From: an uncultured Anaerolineae bacterium
GTDB taxonomy: Bacteria > Chloroflexota > Anaerolineae > Anaerolineales > Villigracilaceae
Reading direction: 5' to 3'
Assembly: GCA_903854805.1 (NCBI GenBank)
Contig: CAINXK010000121.1
Coordinates: forward strand, 1 to 24,580
DNA length: 24,580 nucleotides
In this document: in pieces, positions 6,519-14,191 of the stretch
Numbering within the stretch: position 1 is the first letter of the stretch
Layout: every line of letters begins with the position of its first letter
Translations under genes and position numbers: made by a program
The notes under the pieces: model-generated
What the model saw: only the letters and a program-made list of their open reading frames with translations
Databases searched by the model: none
Told to the model about the DNA's origin: nothing

Positions 6519-8681
6519 ATGACTATAATTGCCGATTCTGTTGCTTCGACACATCTTGGGGAATATATATATGAGCTGCGCCCTGTTGAACGGGGTTATG
6601 CAAACCGGACCCTTTACATCAATCTAAGCCATAATCTGATTTGTGAAAAACCGGTTACCAGTCAAATGAAAGACCTATTTACCGGTGGCCGTGGATTTGC
6701 GCTCAAGTTATTATGGGATGCTGTCTCTCATGAGACCAAATGGGATGATCCTCAAAATGAGCTGATTATCGCCAATGGTCCCATCTGTGGCATAACGGCT
6801 TACCCCGGCAGCGGAAAATCCACGCTGGTAACACTCAGCCCGTTGACCGATAACGTGATTGATAGCAACGTGGGTGGATATTTCGCACCTTTTTTGAAAT
6901 TCTCTGGTTTTGATGCGCTTGAGATTCAGGGCAAGGCTTCTGAAGATGTGGTTATTTTTATAGATGGCGATAATGGCAAGGTAACAATTGAGTCTTCCCC
7001 GACCGCGCTGGCAGATTCTCATCAGGTTGCAAACCTGTTAACCGGGTGGTATGGCGGCGATGAAAAGGGGAAACGCTCTGTTTCTGTGCTTTCTGCTGGA
7101 ATGGCAGCCGAGCATATTCGGTATGCCCTGATCAATTCGACCTGGTATGATGTCCGCCGCAAAGAGGCTCGTTTCAAACAAGCCGGCCGGGGTGGGGCTG
7201 GGCGTGTTTTTCGCGACAAACGCATTAAAGGCATTGTAGTGCGCTATAGCGACATGAGTGGTGATAAAAATGGTGTCGCGGACATGGCGCTTGTCCGAAA
7301 GGCTGGACAGCGGATTAATAAAGAAATTGCCGATTTGGATGATAAACAAAACCAGATGCGCAAAGTTGGAACGGCGAATATTGTTGAGATCATGGATCAT
7401 TTCGATTTGTTGCCGACTCACAATTTTAAGTTTGGTTCTCATCCGGAGACGTACAAAATAGACTCAAAAGTTTGGAAAGAAGCATTCACCCAGGGTTTGC
7501 CGGATGGTTGTTGGCTGGGCTGCAGCATGTCGTGTTCTCATGGTGTTGATCATTTTCCGCTTAAAACTGGGCCTTATGCTGGTGAATGCGTCCTGGTGGA
7601 TGGACCAGAATACGAAAATGCCGCAGGACTAGGATCGAATATCGGTAATTTCGATCCTCAGAAGGTGCTGGAGCTAAATTTTTATTGTGATACTTATGGC
7701 GTGGATAGTATTTCTTTTGCCAATTGTGTGGCGTTTGCAATGGAATGTTACGAAGCTGGGATTATCAACACGGAAAACACTGGCGGGCTCGAACTTAATT
7801 TCGGAAACGGTTCTGCTGCACTGGAATTACTCCATCAAATGGCTCGGGGTACTGGTTTTGGCATGATCGTTGGACAGGGGGTCCGCCTTATGAAGGCGTA
7901 CTTTGTGCGCGAATATGCTGCTGACCCGGTCTTCCTCCAGGATATCGGCATGGAAATCAAAGGTATGGAGATTTCAGAATATCTGACCAAGGAATCAATT
8001 GCCCAACAGGGCGGTTATGGCCTGGCTACCAAAGGTCCTCAGCACGATGAAGCCTGGCTGATTTTTATGGATCAAATTCACAACTTGCTGCCCACTTTTC
8101 AAGACAAGGCCGAAGCTTTGCACTACTTTCCAATGTGGCGCACCTGGTTTAGCCTGCATGGTTTATGTAAGTTGCCGTGGAATGACATCTCTCCTGCAAA
8201 CAACAAGCAGACTGCTGAACCCGCCAAGGTGCAGGAGCATGTCGAAAACTACACCTGGATCCACGAAGGCGTGACAGGAAAGCCAACCACTGTGGATGAC
8301 TTATTGGCTCAGTCTGAGCGTGTGTACAATTTCCAGAAAGTATTTGCACTGCGCATGGGACGCGTGGGTCGAAAGCATGATTATCCGCCTTACCGCGCAA
8401 TGGGCCCGGTGACCCAGGTTGAATACGAATCGCGTGCGGAGCGTTATGATGAACAGCTCAAACGTTTGCTCGGAATTGATCCTGCTGGAATGGAAACTCA
8501 AGAAAAACTGGCTGTTCTTCGCAAATATCGCGAGGAACAGTATGACCAGCTGGTTGACACAGTCTACCGGCGTCGTGGCTGGGATGCTAATGGGATTCCA
8601 ACTCCTGAAAAACTCAAGGAGTTGGGTATGGATCTGCCCGAAGTATTGGCTGTCATAGCGTGGGCTCAGAAAGCAGTTTAG
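6519..8681 (+). CDS. Aldehyde:ferredoxin oxidoreductase family protein (tungsten/molybdopterin)
   Basis: This 720-residue protein belongs to the AOR family, which oxidises aldehydes to acids and reduces ferredoxin with a bis-pterin tungsten centre. Residue numbers here count from the ATG at 6498; subtract 7 for the preferred start. Pterin-binding signatures are GYANRTLYINLS near the N-terminus, GPICGITAYPGSGK (94-107) and GRGGAGRVFRDKRIKG (230-245). The cluster ligands appear to be Cys338, Cys342, Cys346 and Cys557 (LHGLCKLPWND). The first three are spaced C-x3-C-x3-C instead of the classical C-x2-C-x3-C. DTYGVDS near 398 matches the DxxGxD pterin motif. The start at 6519 is preferred because GGAG lies 8 nt before it; the in-frame ATG at 6498 has no such site. 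It is divergent from pruA. The substrate is unknown. Confidence 0.88.
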   Translation: MTIIADSVASTHLGEYIYELRPVERGYANRTLYINLSHNLICEKPVTSQMKDLFTGGRGFALKLLWDAVSHETKWDDPQNELIIANGPICGITAYPGSGKSTLVTLSPLTDNVIDSNVGGYFAPFLKFSGFDALEIQGKASEDVVIFIDGDNGKVTIESSPTALADSHQVANLLTGWYGGDEKGKRSVSVLSAGMAAEHIRYALINSTWYDVRRKEARFKQAGRGGAGRVFRDKRIKGIVVRYSDMSGDKNGVADMALVRKAGQRINKEIADLDDKQNQMRKVGTANIVEIMDHFDLLPTHNFKFGSHPETYKIDSKVWKEAFTQGLPDGCWLGCSMSCSHGVDHFPLKTGPYAGECVLVDGPEYENAAGLGSNIGNFDPQKVLELNFYCDTYGVDSISFANCVAFAMECYEAGIINTENTGGLELNFGNGSAALELLHQMARGTGFGMIVGQGVRLMKAYFVREYAADPVFLQDIGMEIKGMEISEYLTKESIAQQGGYGLATKGPQHDEAWLIFMDQIHNLLPTFQDKAEALHYFPMWRTWFSLHGLCKLPWNDISPANNKQTAEPAKVQEHVENYTWIHEGVTGKPTTVDDLLAQSERVYNFQKVFALRMGRVGRKHDYPPYRAMGPVTQVEYESRAERYDEQLKRLLGIDPAGMETQEKLAVLRKYREEQYDQLVDTVYRRRGWDANGIPTPEKLKELGMDLPEVLAVIAWAQKAV

Positions 8682-8775
8682 ATAATTACCTGCAGATTAA
8701 TATCTCAGCCTGGATACCGGCATTCGGAAAATATGTATTTTAGGGATTTTGGTAAACGTTATCAACGTTAATAGA

Positions 8776-8821
8776 GTTATCAAGCAGTCCCGGGAAACCT
8801 TCCCCGGGACTGCTTGATAAC
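8776..8821. terminator. 19-bp perfect hairpin between convergent AOR and PIG-L genes
   Basis: The arm at 8776-8794 is the exact reverse complement of 8803-8821, around an 8-nt loop (aaaccttc). The arms start GTTATCAAGCAG and hold CCCGGG at the loop end. It lies 94 nt after the AOR stop and 46 nt after the PIG-L stop, in a convergent gap. No T-run follows on either strand, but the stem is strong enough to act as a bidirectional transcript end. Nothing else is recognised in 8682-8867 apart from a short AACGTT-type repeat at about 8755-8770. Confidence 0.65.
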
Positions 8822-8867
8822 TGAAATGTGCCTGCCTTGTACTGGAATGTCTGGATTGGGATCAGAA

Positions 8868-9710
8868 TTATGCCAGCAGGTCTTTTTTAATCTTCCAATT
8901 GGTTGGAACCTCAGGATACGCTTGCATATATTCCTCGTATTCACCAAATAGTTTGATAAATACACCCATCAAACCTCGCCTCATTCCGACCCCACCCTGG
9001 GAGGCGTGACAGGCGCTGGCGGCTGCTTTGATGTTCTGGACTGAGCTTATATCGATTTTTGCGTGGGTGGGAAAATTGACTTCCGCAATCGATTTCATGT
9101 CAATATCGCCATTGCGCCCAAATTTACGCGGATTTTGTCCAAACAAGGGCATCAATTTAACCGCCAGTTTCAAGAAACCGCGCGGAAAAGTGTGAAAGAA
9201 AAGCTTTTCAGGTTGGAATGGTGCACCTGATTCTGGGTGAAAGGCTGGATCTGCAGCCTTTTCAAAGGCCAATACGGTTGCATTGTGAATGTGAATATGG
9301 TCAGGATGCCGGTAGCCGCCGATCGGATCGAAGGTCAAAATAATATCAGGCCTGGTTTCCCGAATATACCTGACTACTTTTCCAGCAACTTCGTCCACCG
9401 AGTGTGCTACCTGCGCATCTGGGTGTTGGTTATCCGGAGAGCCGGGCATTCCAGAATCGCGGTAATCGAGAAAATAAACATTTTTTAAGCCAAGATGTTT
9501 GGCAGCGCAGCGCAATTCGCTTTCGCGCAGTTCTGCAATCGATGAAAAACCTTGCATGTGTTCGGCAGCAACATCACCCACCTCGCCGCGAGTAGCGCAA
9601 ACCAGGTAAACTTCATAGCCTTTTTGGGCATAAAGGGCTAACGTGCCGCCCATTCCGAAGGATTCGTCATCGGGGTGGGCAAGAATGGATAGAATAACAG
9701 GTTGTTTCAA
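8868..9710 (-). CDS. PIG-L/LmbE family deacetylase
   Basis: This 280-residue protein has the zinc-binding AHPDDE motif (residues 11-16) and the second metal motif HPDH (135-138), both diagnostic of the PIG-L (LmbE) deacetylases. These enzymes remove N-acetyl groups from GlcNAc-type substrates such as GlcNAc-inositol, GlcNAc-malate in bacillithiol synthesis, or antibiotic sugars. The protein appears cytosolic. The start is set at the TTG at 9708-9710, because AGGAG lies 5 nt upstream and the motif follows directly after MKQPVILSIL. A longer frame back to 9788 has no ribosome binding site. It is on the same strand as the sensor kinase upstream, with 122 nt between them. A thiol-cofactor or glycan role is possible, but the substrate cannot be told. 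Confidence 0.88.
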   Translation of the reverse strand: MKQPVILSILAHPDDESFGMGGTLALYAQKGYEVYLVCATRGEVGDVAAEHMQGFSSIAELRESELRCAAKHLGLKNVYFLDYRDSGMPGSPDNQHPDAQVAHSVDEVAGKVVRYIRETRPDIILTFDPIGGYRHPDHIHIHNATVLAFEKAADPAFHPESGAPFQPEKLFFHTFPRGFLKLAVKLMPLFGQNPRKFGRNGDIDMKSIAEVNFPTHAKIDISSVQNIKAAASACHASQGGVGMRRGLMGVFIKLFGEYEEYMQAYPEVPTNWKIKKDLLA

Positions 9711-9744
9711 TGTAACTCCTAAATCGGATGAATATTGTCGACAA

Positions 9745-9753
9745 ATTGTAACA
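9745..9753 (-). promoter_or_regulatory. Possible extended -10 promoter for PIG-L gene
   Basis: On the minus strand TGTTACAAT (9745-9753) fits an extended -10 element (TGnTACAAT). No convincing -35 is seen. A start near 9738 would give a leader of about 28 nt that holds the AGGAG site before the TTG start. Confidence 0.35.
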
Positions 9754-9832
9754 CACGCATCATCACCTTGAGATTGACTTGCCCGCAAATGGCTGCGCAG
9801 GTTTTTTTGCTGATGGAAATTCCAGGTTGTCT

Positions 9833-11311
9833 TTAGCTCCCATAAGGAGCAGCATTGCGCTCTATTTTACGCATGGTGCTTTCCAAAGGAATTCTCATAT
9901 CGATAATGACACCCGGACCGTTTATCCGGTTGCGCAGGTTTATTGTGCCCCCAGACTTCCATACCAGAGTGGCGACCATCGGAAATCCGAGCCCGAGTCC
10001 GGGGATTTCGCCGGTAAAGTCTTTCTCGCCCTGAAAGTACGGCAGCCAGGCCCACTGCAATTGTTCGACAGACAGGCATACGCCATCATCTGAAATTCGC
10101 ATCTGGATGAAACCTGGTTCTGTTTGCCCAACCGAGACTTCAATTTGGGGTTCATGCTTGGGATGGAATTTGCGGGCGTTTTCAAAAAGCTCGTGTATGA
10201 TGATTTCGACCGCATCGGGGGTCATCGCAATCCTGCTCGGATACAAAATTTCAGGGATAGAAAATAATACATTGGTAAGTTTTAAATTTGAGCAGACGGA
10301 TTTTACTAATTCAGGAAGGTCCCTGAGGGTCAGGGCAGTTCCCAGGTTGAGAGCCAGCGGCGCATCAATATAAGAAAGAATGGTGCGCACCTCCTCTGCC
10401 AGGCGGTCCGTGCCTTTAATCGCAGATGCCAGCATATTCTTGATTTCTTCCGGCGAAAGTACTTCGAGCTGGTTTTTGATGATTGTCATACTCATCATCA
10501 ACATGGACATCGGGGTACGCAGTTTATGGGCTACTACAGTGTGGAAACGGCGCATATCCTGGTAAATGGACATGCGTTCAGTTACATCTCGCAGGCGTAC
10601 CAGACGCTGATATTCCACTCCACCCGGCGGTTCCAAGGCTTCAAGTACCACCCAGACTGCGCGCGCGGTTGGGCTTTCAGGTTGGATCAGAAAACAGGGG
10701 GCAGGGTCTTCCAACCAGCTTGCCCAGGTTTCCGGCGGCTTCGGTAGGTATTGTCTTTCGACTACATTTACAAAAGGGAGCCCGAAGAAATCATCCGGCA
10801 TATTTAATAAATGTATGGCGCGATCGTTGGCATAGTGGATGGCACCAGATCTGTCCAGCATCAAGTAACCTTCATGCGCATTTTCAACCATCCACGAAAA
10901 GCGGGTCAGGTCGGCTACCAGGTAGCGTTCCCGGTTAAACCGGCTCAGACTGCGCAGGCGGGCAAGAATTTGCAAACCATCGAGTGGTTTATCCAGAAAG
11001 TCATCCACGCCGGAGCTCAGGCCGATTGCGCGTGCATCCCCAGCTTCGCGGTCAACCAGCATTATGATCGGCGTGCCATCCAGTATCCGGTTTGAACGTA
11101 AGCGTCGCGAGACCTCGAAGCCATTGTTGGTTGGGCTATTATCCACGACAACGATTGATGGAAGCATGTCCAGGCATTTTTGTACGCCTTCATCACCAGA
11201 TACAGCAAAATCCATGCCAAATCCGGTCCCACTCAAAATCTCATCAAACATAATTTGCGTGGTCTGGTTGGATGTTATGAGTAAAATGGTGACACGCTGG
11301 TTGGTTTTCAT
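9833..11311 (-). CDS. Receiver-PAS-histidine kinase signalling protein
   Basis: This 492-residue cytosolic protein has three parts. The N-terminal part (about 5-125) is a receiver-like domain with Asp57 in VVVDNSP and the conserved Lys108 in DKPL, but the acidic pair that normally follows the first strand is replaced (ILLITSN). The middle part (about 135-250) looks like a PAS sensor (GYLMLDRSGAIHYANDRAIHLL). The C-terminal part is a histidine kinase with phosphoacceptor His261 in VVAHKLRTP, N-box Asn377 in ELFENARK, the DDG box at 408-410 and the GLGLGF box at 437-442. There is no membrane segment, so it senses a cytosolic signal or takes input from another kinase. It ends without an output domain, and no partner regulator is in the window. 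It follows the prenyl synthase gene by 150 nt. Confidence 0.88.
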   Translation of the reverse strand: MKTNQRVTILLITSNQTTQIMFDEILSGTGFGMDFAVSGDEGVQKCLDMLPSIVVVDNSPTNNGFEVSRRLRSNRILDGTPIIMLVDREAGDARAIGLSSGVDDFLDKPLDGLQILARLRSLSRFNRERYLVADLTRFSWMVENAHEGYLMLDRSGAIHYANDRAIHLLNMPDDFFGLPFVNVVERQYLPKPPETWASWLEDPAPCFLIQPESPTARAVWVVLEALEPPGGVEYQRLVRLRDVTERMSIYQDMRRFHTVVAHKLRTPMSMLMMSMTIIKNQLEVLSPEEIKNMLASAIKGTDRLAEEVRTILSYIDAPLALNLGTALTLRDLPELVKSVCSNLKLTNVLFSIPEILYPSRIAMTPDAVEIIIHELFENARKFHPKHEPQIEVSVGQTEPGFIQMRISDDGVCLSVEQLQWAWLPYFQGEKDFTGEIPGLGLGFPMVATLVWKSGGTINLRNRINGPGVIIDMRIPLESTMRKIERNAAPYGS

Positions 11312-11461
11312 ACTGGATATCCATCCGGATTATTACAGGCGAATTGGAAAGTTACGTGTTTTACCTTGCAGAAAGATGAAACTTTGGGATGCCATCATGA
11401 GCCTGCAATTTTATATTTTACTTCGCCGTTATTAGGGCAGTTTATAGGCTCAGAATATCTT

Positions 11462-12493
11462 TTATGACTCTCGTCTGATCAGTTTATCGGCCAGGTTCAT
11501 CAGCGCCTCTCCGGCAATCCCTTGCGGATCAGCTTCGCGCAGATTGTTGATGGCCATATCAGTCATCTGTTTTGACATCTCATGGGTATAGGCATAACCG
11601 CCCTCACTTGCCAGCAGTTTTGCCATTTCTTCAACCTCATCAGGGTGGATTGGTCCTTGTGCCCAGCGTTTCGCGAATTTGCCTTTTTTACCTAACCCTA
11701 CCAAAACTGGGAGCGATTTCTTGCCTTCGAGCAGGTCACTGGCGGCAGATTTTCCTGTGATGGCCTCATTTCCCCAGATTCCGAGTATATCATCCTGTAT
11801 TTGGAAAGCCAGTCCCAGGTAATGACCAAATGAACGGTAAGCATCAATGCTGGCTTCATCTGCACCACCCAGGAGCGCGCCCAGGGCACAACAACCAGAG
11901 AGCAGCGCAGCTGTTTTTCCGCTGATCATTGGCCAGTAATCATCCACGCCCAGGTCTGTGCGTTTTTCGTAAGATATATCAAGATACTGTCCCCTTGTCA
12001 GATCCAAGCTGGTATTCTGCAGAATTTGGGAAGCCTTGACAACTGTTTCAGCCGGATATTTGTCGATTAGATCTAATGTGGCAAGGTTAGACAGCACAAA
12101 TAATCCATCACCAGCGTTGATAGCCTGAGCGATACCCCATTTTGTCCAGAGTGTGGGACGTCCGCGGCGTTTTTCTGAATTATCCTGAATATCATCGTGT
12201 ACCAGCGAAAAGTTGTGGATCAATTCAACTGCGGCGGCGGCGGGTAGGGCGGATTCCCAGCTGTTTTCAGCTGGTTTGCCTGGTTCCGATCCTGTTGCAG
12301 CACCTGTTAATAACACCAGTAAGGGACGGATGCGTTTGCCGGTGGCTTCAGGGCCTGCCCCTTCACCGGTCCAGCCCATATGGTAAGTCAGCATGTCATG
12401 GAAGCTTTTGGTGCGAGGCACATTAAGGCGGGAAACCTGTTTCTGAAGCTCGGTTTCGATCGCGGCAAGCATAATTTTGATCAGATCAGTCAT
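11462..12493 (-). CDS. Polyprenyl diphosphate synthase (GGPP/FPP-type)
   Basis: This 343-residue trans-isoprenyl diphosphate synthase has GKRIRPLLV (52-60), the first Asp-rich motif DDIQD (100-104) and the second motif DDILG (234-238), where the last Asp is replaced by Gly. KKSLPVLVGL follows as in the family. It condenses isopentenyl diphosphate units onto an allylic diphosphate using Mg2+. Phe95, the fifth residue before the first Asp motif, is a chain-length feature of archaeal-type GGPP synthases and hints at a short (C15-C20) product; this is an inference. AGAGG lies 8 nt before the ATG. The upstream gene on the same strand is fni, which makes the substrate, across a 251-nt gap with possible promoters. 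Confidence 0.88.
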   Translation of the reverse strand: MTDLIKIMLAAIETELQKQVSRLNVPRTKSFHDMLTYHMGWTGEGAGPEATGKRIRPLLVLLTGAATGSEPGKPAENSWESALPAAAAVELIHNFSLVHDDIQDNSEKRRGRPTLWTKWGIAQAINAGDGLFVLSNLATLDLIDKYPAETVVKASQILQNTSLDLTRGQYLDISYEKRTDLGVDDYWPMISGKTAALLSGCCALGALLGGADEASIDAYRSFGHYLGLAFQIQDDILGIWGNEAITGKSAASDLLEGKKSLPVLVGLGKKGKFAKRWAQGPIHPDEVEEMAKLLASEGGYAYTHEMSKQMTDMAINNLREADPQGIAGEALMNLADKLIRRES

Positions 12494-12555
12494 TGTTTCA
12501 ACCTCTGGAACTCAGGATGGGCAAACGAGATTATAACCTGTCAGTGTTTCAACCT
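12494..12555 (-). repeat. 11-bp direct repeat overlapping the prenyl synthase ribosome binding site
   Basis: TGTTTCAACCT occurs at 12494-12504 and again at 12545-12555. On the coding strand it reads AGGTTGAAACA; the copy nearest the gene holds the ribosome binding site. The second copy is 51 nt upstream, close to a TATAAT. It could be an operator, an RNA-binding site or a small duplication. Confidence 0.4.
12530..12535 (-). promoter_or_regulatory. Possible -10 box for the prenyl synthase gene
   Basis: The minus strand reads TATAAT at 12530-12535, 37 nt before the ATG. There is no good -35 at 16-18 nt. It lies between the two copies of the 11-bp direct repeat, so that repeat would flank a start point near 12523. 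Confidence 0.35.
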
Positions 12556-12701
12556 GCTGTATTAGTTGCCCGCCAGCTAGAACCCCGTTGTGGATTCTCG
12601 TGGGCGAGTATCTATTTGCGGTATCTTTCTTTTGGTCTTTATCATCCTGATTTTGCCATTCCAGCTGCCTCACCTTGTGATGTAATACTTTGGCGCAGCA
12701 G

Positions 12702-12730
12702 ATTATATTTTCATAGAATGGGGTTCAAAA
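12702..12730 (-). promoter_or_regulatory. Possible distal promoter in the fni-prenyl synthase gap
   Basis: The minus strand has TATAAT at 12702-12707, with TTTTGA at 12725-12730 (spacing 17) or TTGAAC at 12723-12728 (spacing 15). It lies just after the end of fni and could drive the prenyl synthase with a leader of about 200 nt. No riboswitch or long stem was recognised in the leader. Confidence 0.35.
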
Positions 12731-12744
12731 TACTCCGATCATTC

Positions 12745-13773
12745 TCAAATGTGGCGTAGTTGAATGTTTTGGATGGCAGATATGTTTCCAGCGCCGGCGG
12801 CAAACATTGAAACCTGGATCTGACGGCGGGTGAGATTCATGAGTTGTGCGGCATTTTCTGTGGAAATGGTGGCGGCTTTTAGAAATTGTCCCGCCATACC
12901 GCCCAATTGCGCACCCAAAGCAAGACATTTGGCGATATCCAACCCGTCTTTGATCCCACCGCTTGCGAAAATTGGCATGCTAGGGCTGGCGTGCTTTACA
13001 TTCAAAATCGATTCCACGGTTGGAATGCCCCAACCAACATAGCTTGCCGCCAGGTTGCGTAAGAACTCATCTGGAGCGCGGTACATTTCGACTTGCGACC
13101 AGCTGGTCCCCCCCGCTCCGGCAACATCGATCGCTGCAACCCCGCATTCGCTCAGCCGCCGGGCGGTCTTTTCTGAAATGCCCCAGCCAACTTCCTTGGC
13201 TATGACGGGTATGGTTAATTTGCGACAAACAGCCTCGATTTTTTTCGCCAAATCCTTCCAGTTCGTATTTCCGCCAGCCTGTACTGCTTCCTGCAGAGGG
13301 TTCAGGTGTAGATATAAAGCATCAGCAGCGATCATATCCACCGCTCGCTGGCAATCGTCCACACTGTAACCGTAATTCAACTGCACTGCGCCAAGATTGG
13401 CGAACAGGAGAATATCAGGTGCGACCTTGCGCACCTGGAAAGATGCCACCTGCTCGGGGTGTTCAAGCGCGGCACGCTGACTGCCAACCCCCATGGCCAA
13501 CCCACATATTTGGGCGGCTTCGGCCAGCCGGAAGTTAATCACCCCGGCATCCGGGGTTCCGCCCGTCATCGATGAAACCAGTATGGGTGCTTGCAACACT
13601 TTATTGAAAAGCATCAAACTGGTATCGACCTCATCCAGATCCAGTTCGGGCAGTGCTTCATGGATGAATTGAATCTTCTCAAGCCCGCTTGTCTGCGCTG
13701 AGCGCACATCCTGCTCTAAATTGATTTTGATGTGATCATCTTTTCGTGTGGTAATTGGCGCAACTTTTGTCAT
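12745..13773 (-). CDS. fni: Isopentenyl-diphosphate delta-isomerase, type 2 (FMN)
   Basis: This 342-residue FMN-dependent type 2 isomerase interconverts isopentenyl and dimethylallyl diphosphate. Visible motifs are RKDDHI (10-15), SMTGG (69-72 region), GVGSQR (95-100), HLNPLQE with Gln161 and Glu162 around the metal and active site (156-162), and the flavin phosphate regions AGAGGTSW and FASGGIKDG. The start is set at the ATG at 13773 rather than at 13806: AGGA lies about 10 nt before it, the upstream ATG has no binding site, and [15 protein letters not shown] fits the family N-terminus. The next gene on the strand is the prenyl synthase, which uses its product. The divergent neighbour is acpP. 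Type 2 isomerases occur in many Chloroflexota, Gram-positives and archaea. Confidence 0.93.
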   Translation of the reverse strand: MTKVAPITTRKDDHIKINLEQDVRSAQTSGLEKIQFIHEALPELDLDEVDTSLMLFNKVLQAPILVSSMTGGTPDAGVINFRLAEAAQICGLAMGVGSQRAALEHPEQVASFQVRKVAPDILLFANLGAVQLNYGYSVDDCQRAVDMIAADALYLHLNPLQEAVQAGGNTNWKDLAKKIEAVCRKLTIPVIAKEVGWGISEKTARRLSECGVAAIDVAGAGGTSWSQVEMYRAPDEFLRNLAASYVGWGIPTVESILNVKHASPSMPIFASGGIKDGLDIAKCLALGAQLGGMAGQFLKAATISTENAAQLMNLTRRQIQVSMFAAGAGNISAIQNIQLRHI

Positions 13774-13850
13774 TGTACTGTGTTCCTGTGTATTGATACC
13801 TAGCATGGTGGTAAAATGACCCCTGCAAATTAAATAATAGATTTACCTAC

Positions 13851-13856
13851 AGGAGG
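13851..13856 (+). promoter_or_regulatory. Ribosome binding site of acpP
   Basis: AGGAGG at 13851-13856 lies 5 nt before the ATG at 13862. It is a perfect match and fits the high expression expected of acyl carrier protein. The 88-nt divergent gap with fni holds AT-rich stretches, but no promoter matches the consensus well enough to call. Confidence 0.7.
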
Positions 13857-13861
13857 AATAT

Positions 13862-14095
13862 ATGGCTGATACTTATGGTGAGATTAAGGCAATTATCGTC
13901 GATCTGCTCGGCGCTGACGAAAGCAAGATCACGATGGAAGCTCGTTTCCGTGAGGAACTCGAGGCTGATTCACTCGACCTCGTCGAATTGATCATGGCTT
14001 TTGAAGACAAATTCGGCGCGGAAATCTCTGATGACGATGCTCAGAAAATTACATCTGTTGGCGAAGCCGTCAGATATATCGACAGCCACCGATAG
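13862..14095 (+). CDS. acpP: Acyl carrier protein
   Basis: This 77-residue acidic protein is a type II acyl carrier protein. The phosphopantetheine attachment Ser37 lies in [10 protein letters not shown], the standard context for holo-ACP synthase. Length, acidic character and the helix II-III pattern ([17 protein letters not shown]) match the family. It carries growing acyl chains for fatty acid synthesis in the cytosol. It stands alone here, apart from other fab genes, between divergent fni and convergent sucD. It has a perfect AGGAGG site and a strong terminator of its own, so it is probably a single-gene transcript. Confidence 0.96.
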   Translation: MADTYGEIKAIIVDLLGADESKITMEARFREELEADSLDLVELIMAFEDKFGAEISDDDAQKITSVGEAVRYIDSHR

Positions 14096-14109
14096 TCAGT
14101 ATTGTTATT

Positions 14110-14158
14110 ATACAGGATGGGCAGGTCCTTGGACCTGCCCATCCTGTATTTTTTATTA
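14110..14158 (+). terminator. Intrinsic terminator of acpP, possibly bidirectional
   Basis: A near-perfect palindrome at 14110-14149 forms a stem of up to 19 bp (ATACAGGATGGGCAGGTCC and its complement) around TT, followed by ATTTTTTATT. It lies 14 nt after the acpP stop. An A/T-rich stretch on the other side may also let it end sucD transcripts. Confidence 0.93.
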
Positions 14159-14191
14159 ATTTGGAACCAGGCCAAAATACCTGGTTGATAT

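Noticed and set aside
11312..11461. Promoter for the receiver-PAS-kinase gene
   Set aside because: AT-rich words such as TAATAAT occur, but no -35 lies at a proper distance. Nothing in this gap is strong enough to list.
12493..12759. 88-codon plus-strand frame in the fni-prenyl synthase gap
   Set aside because: It begins antisense to the prenyl synthase start, overlaps the end of fni, has no ribosome binding site and resembles no family; the region fits a promoter-bearing gap better.
13774..13806. 11-residue extension of fni
   Set aside because: The upstream ATG lacks a ribosome binding site, and the family start matches [13 protein letters not shown].
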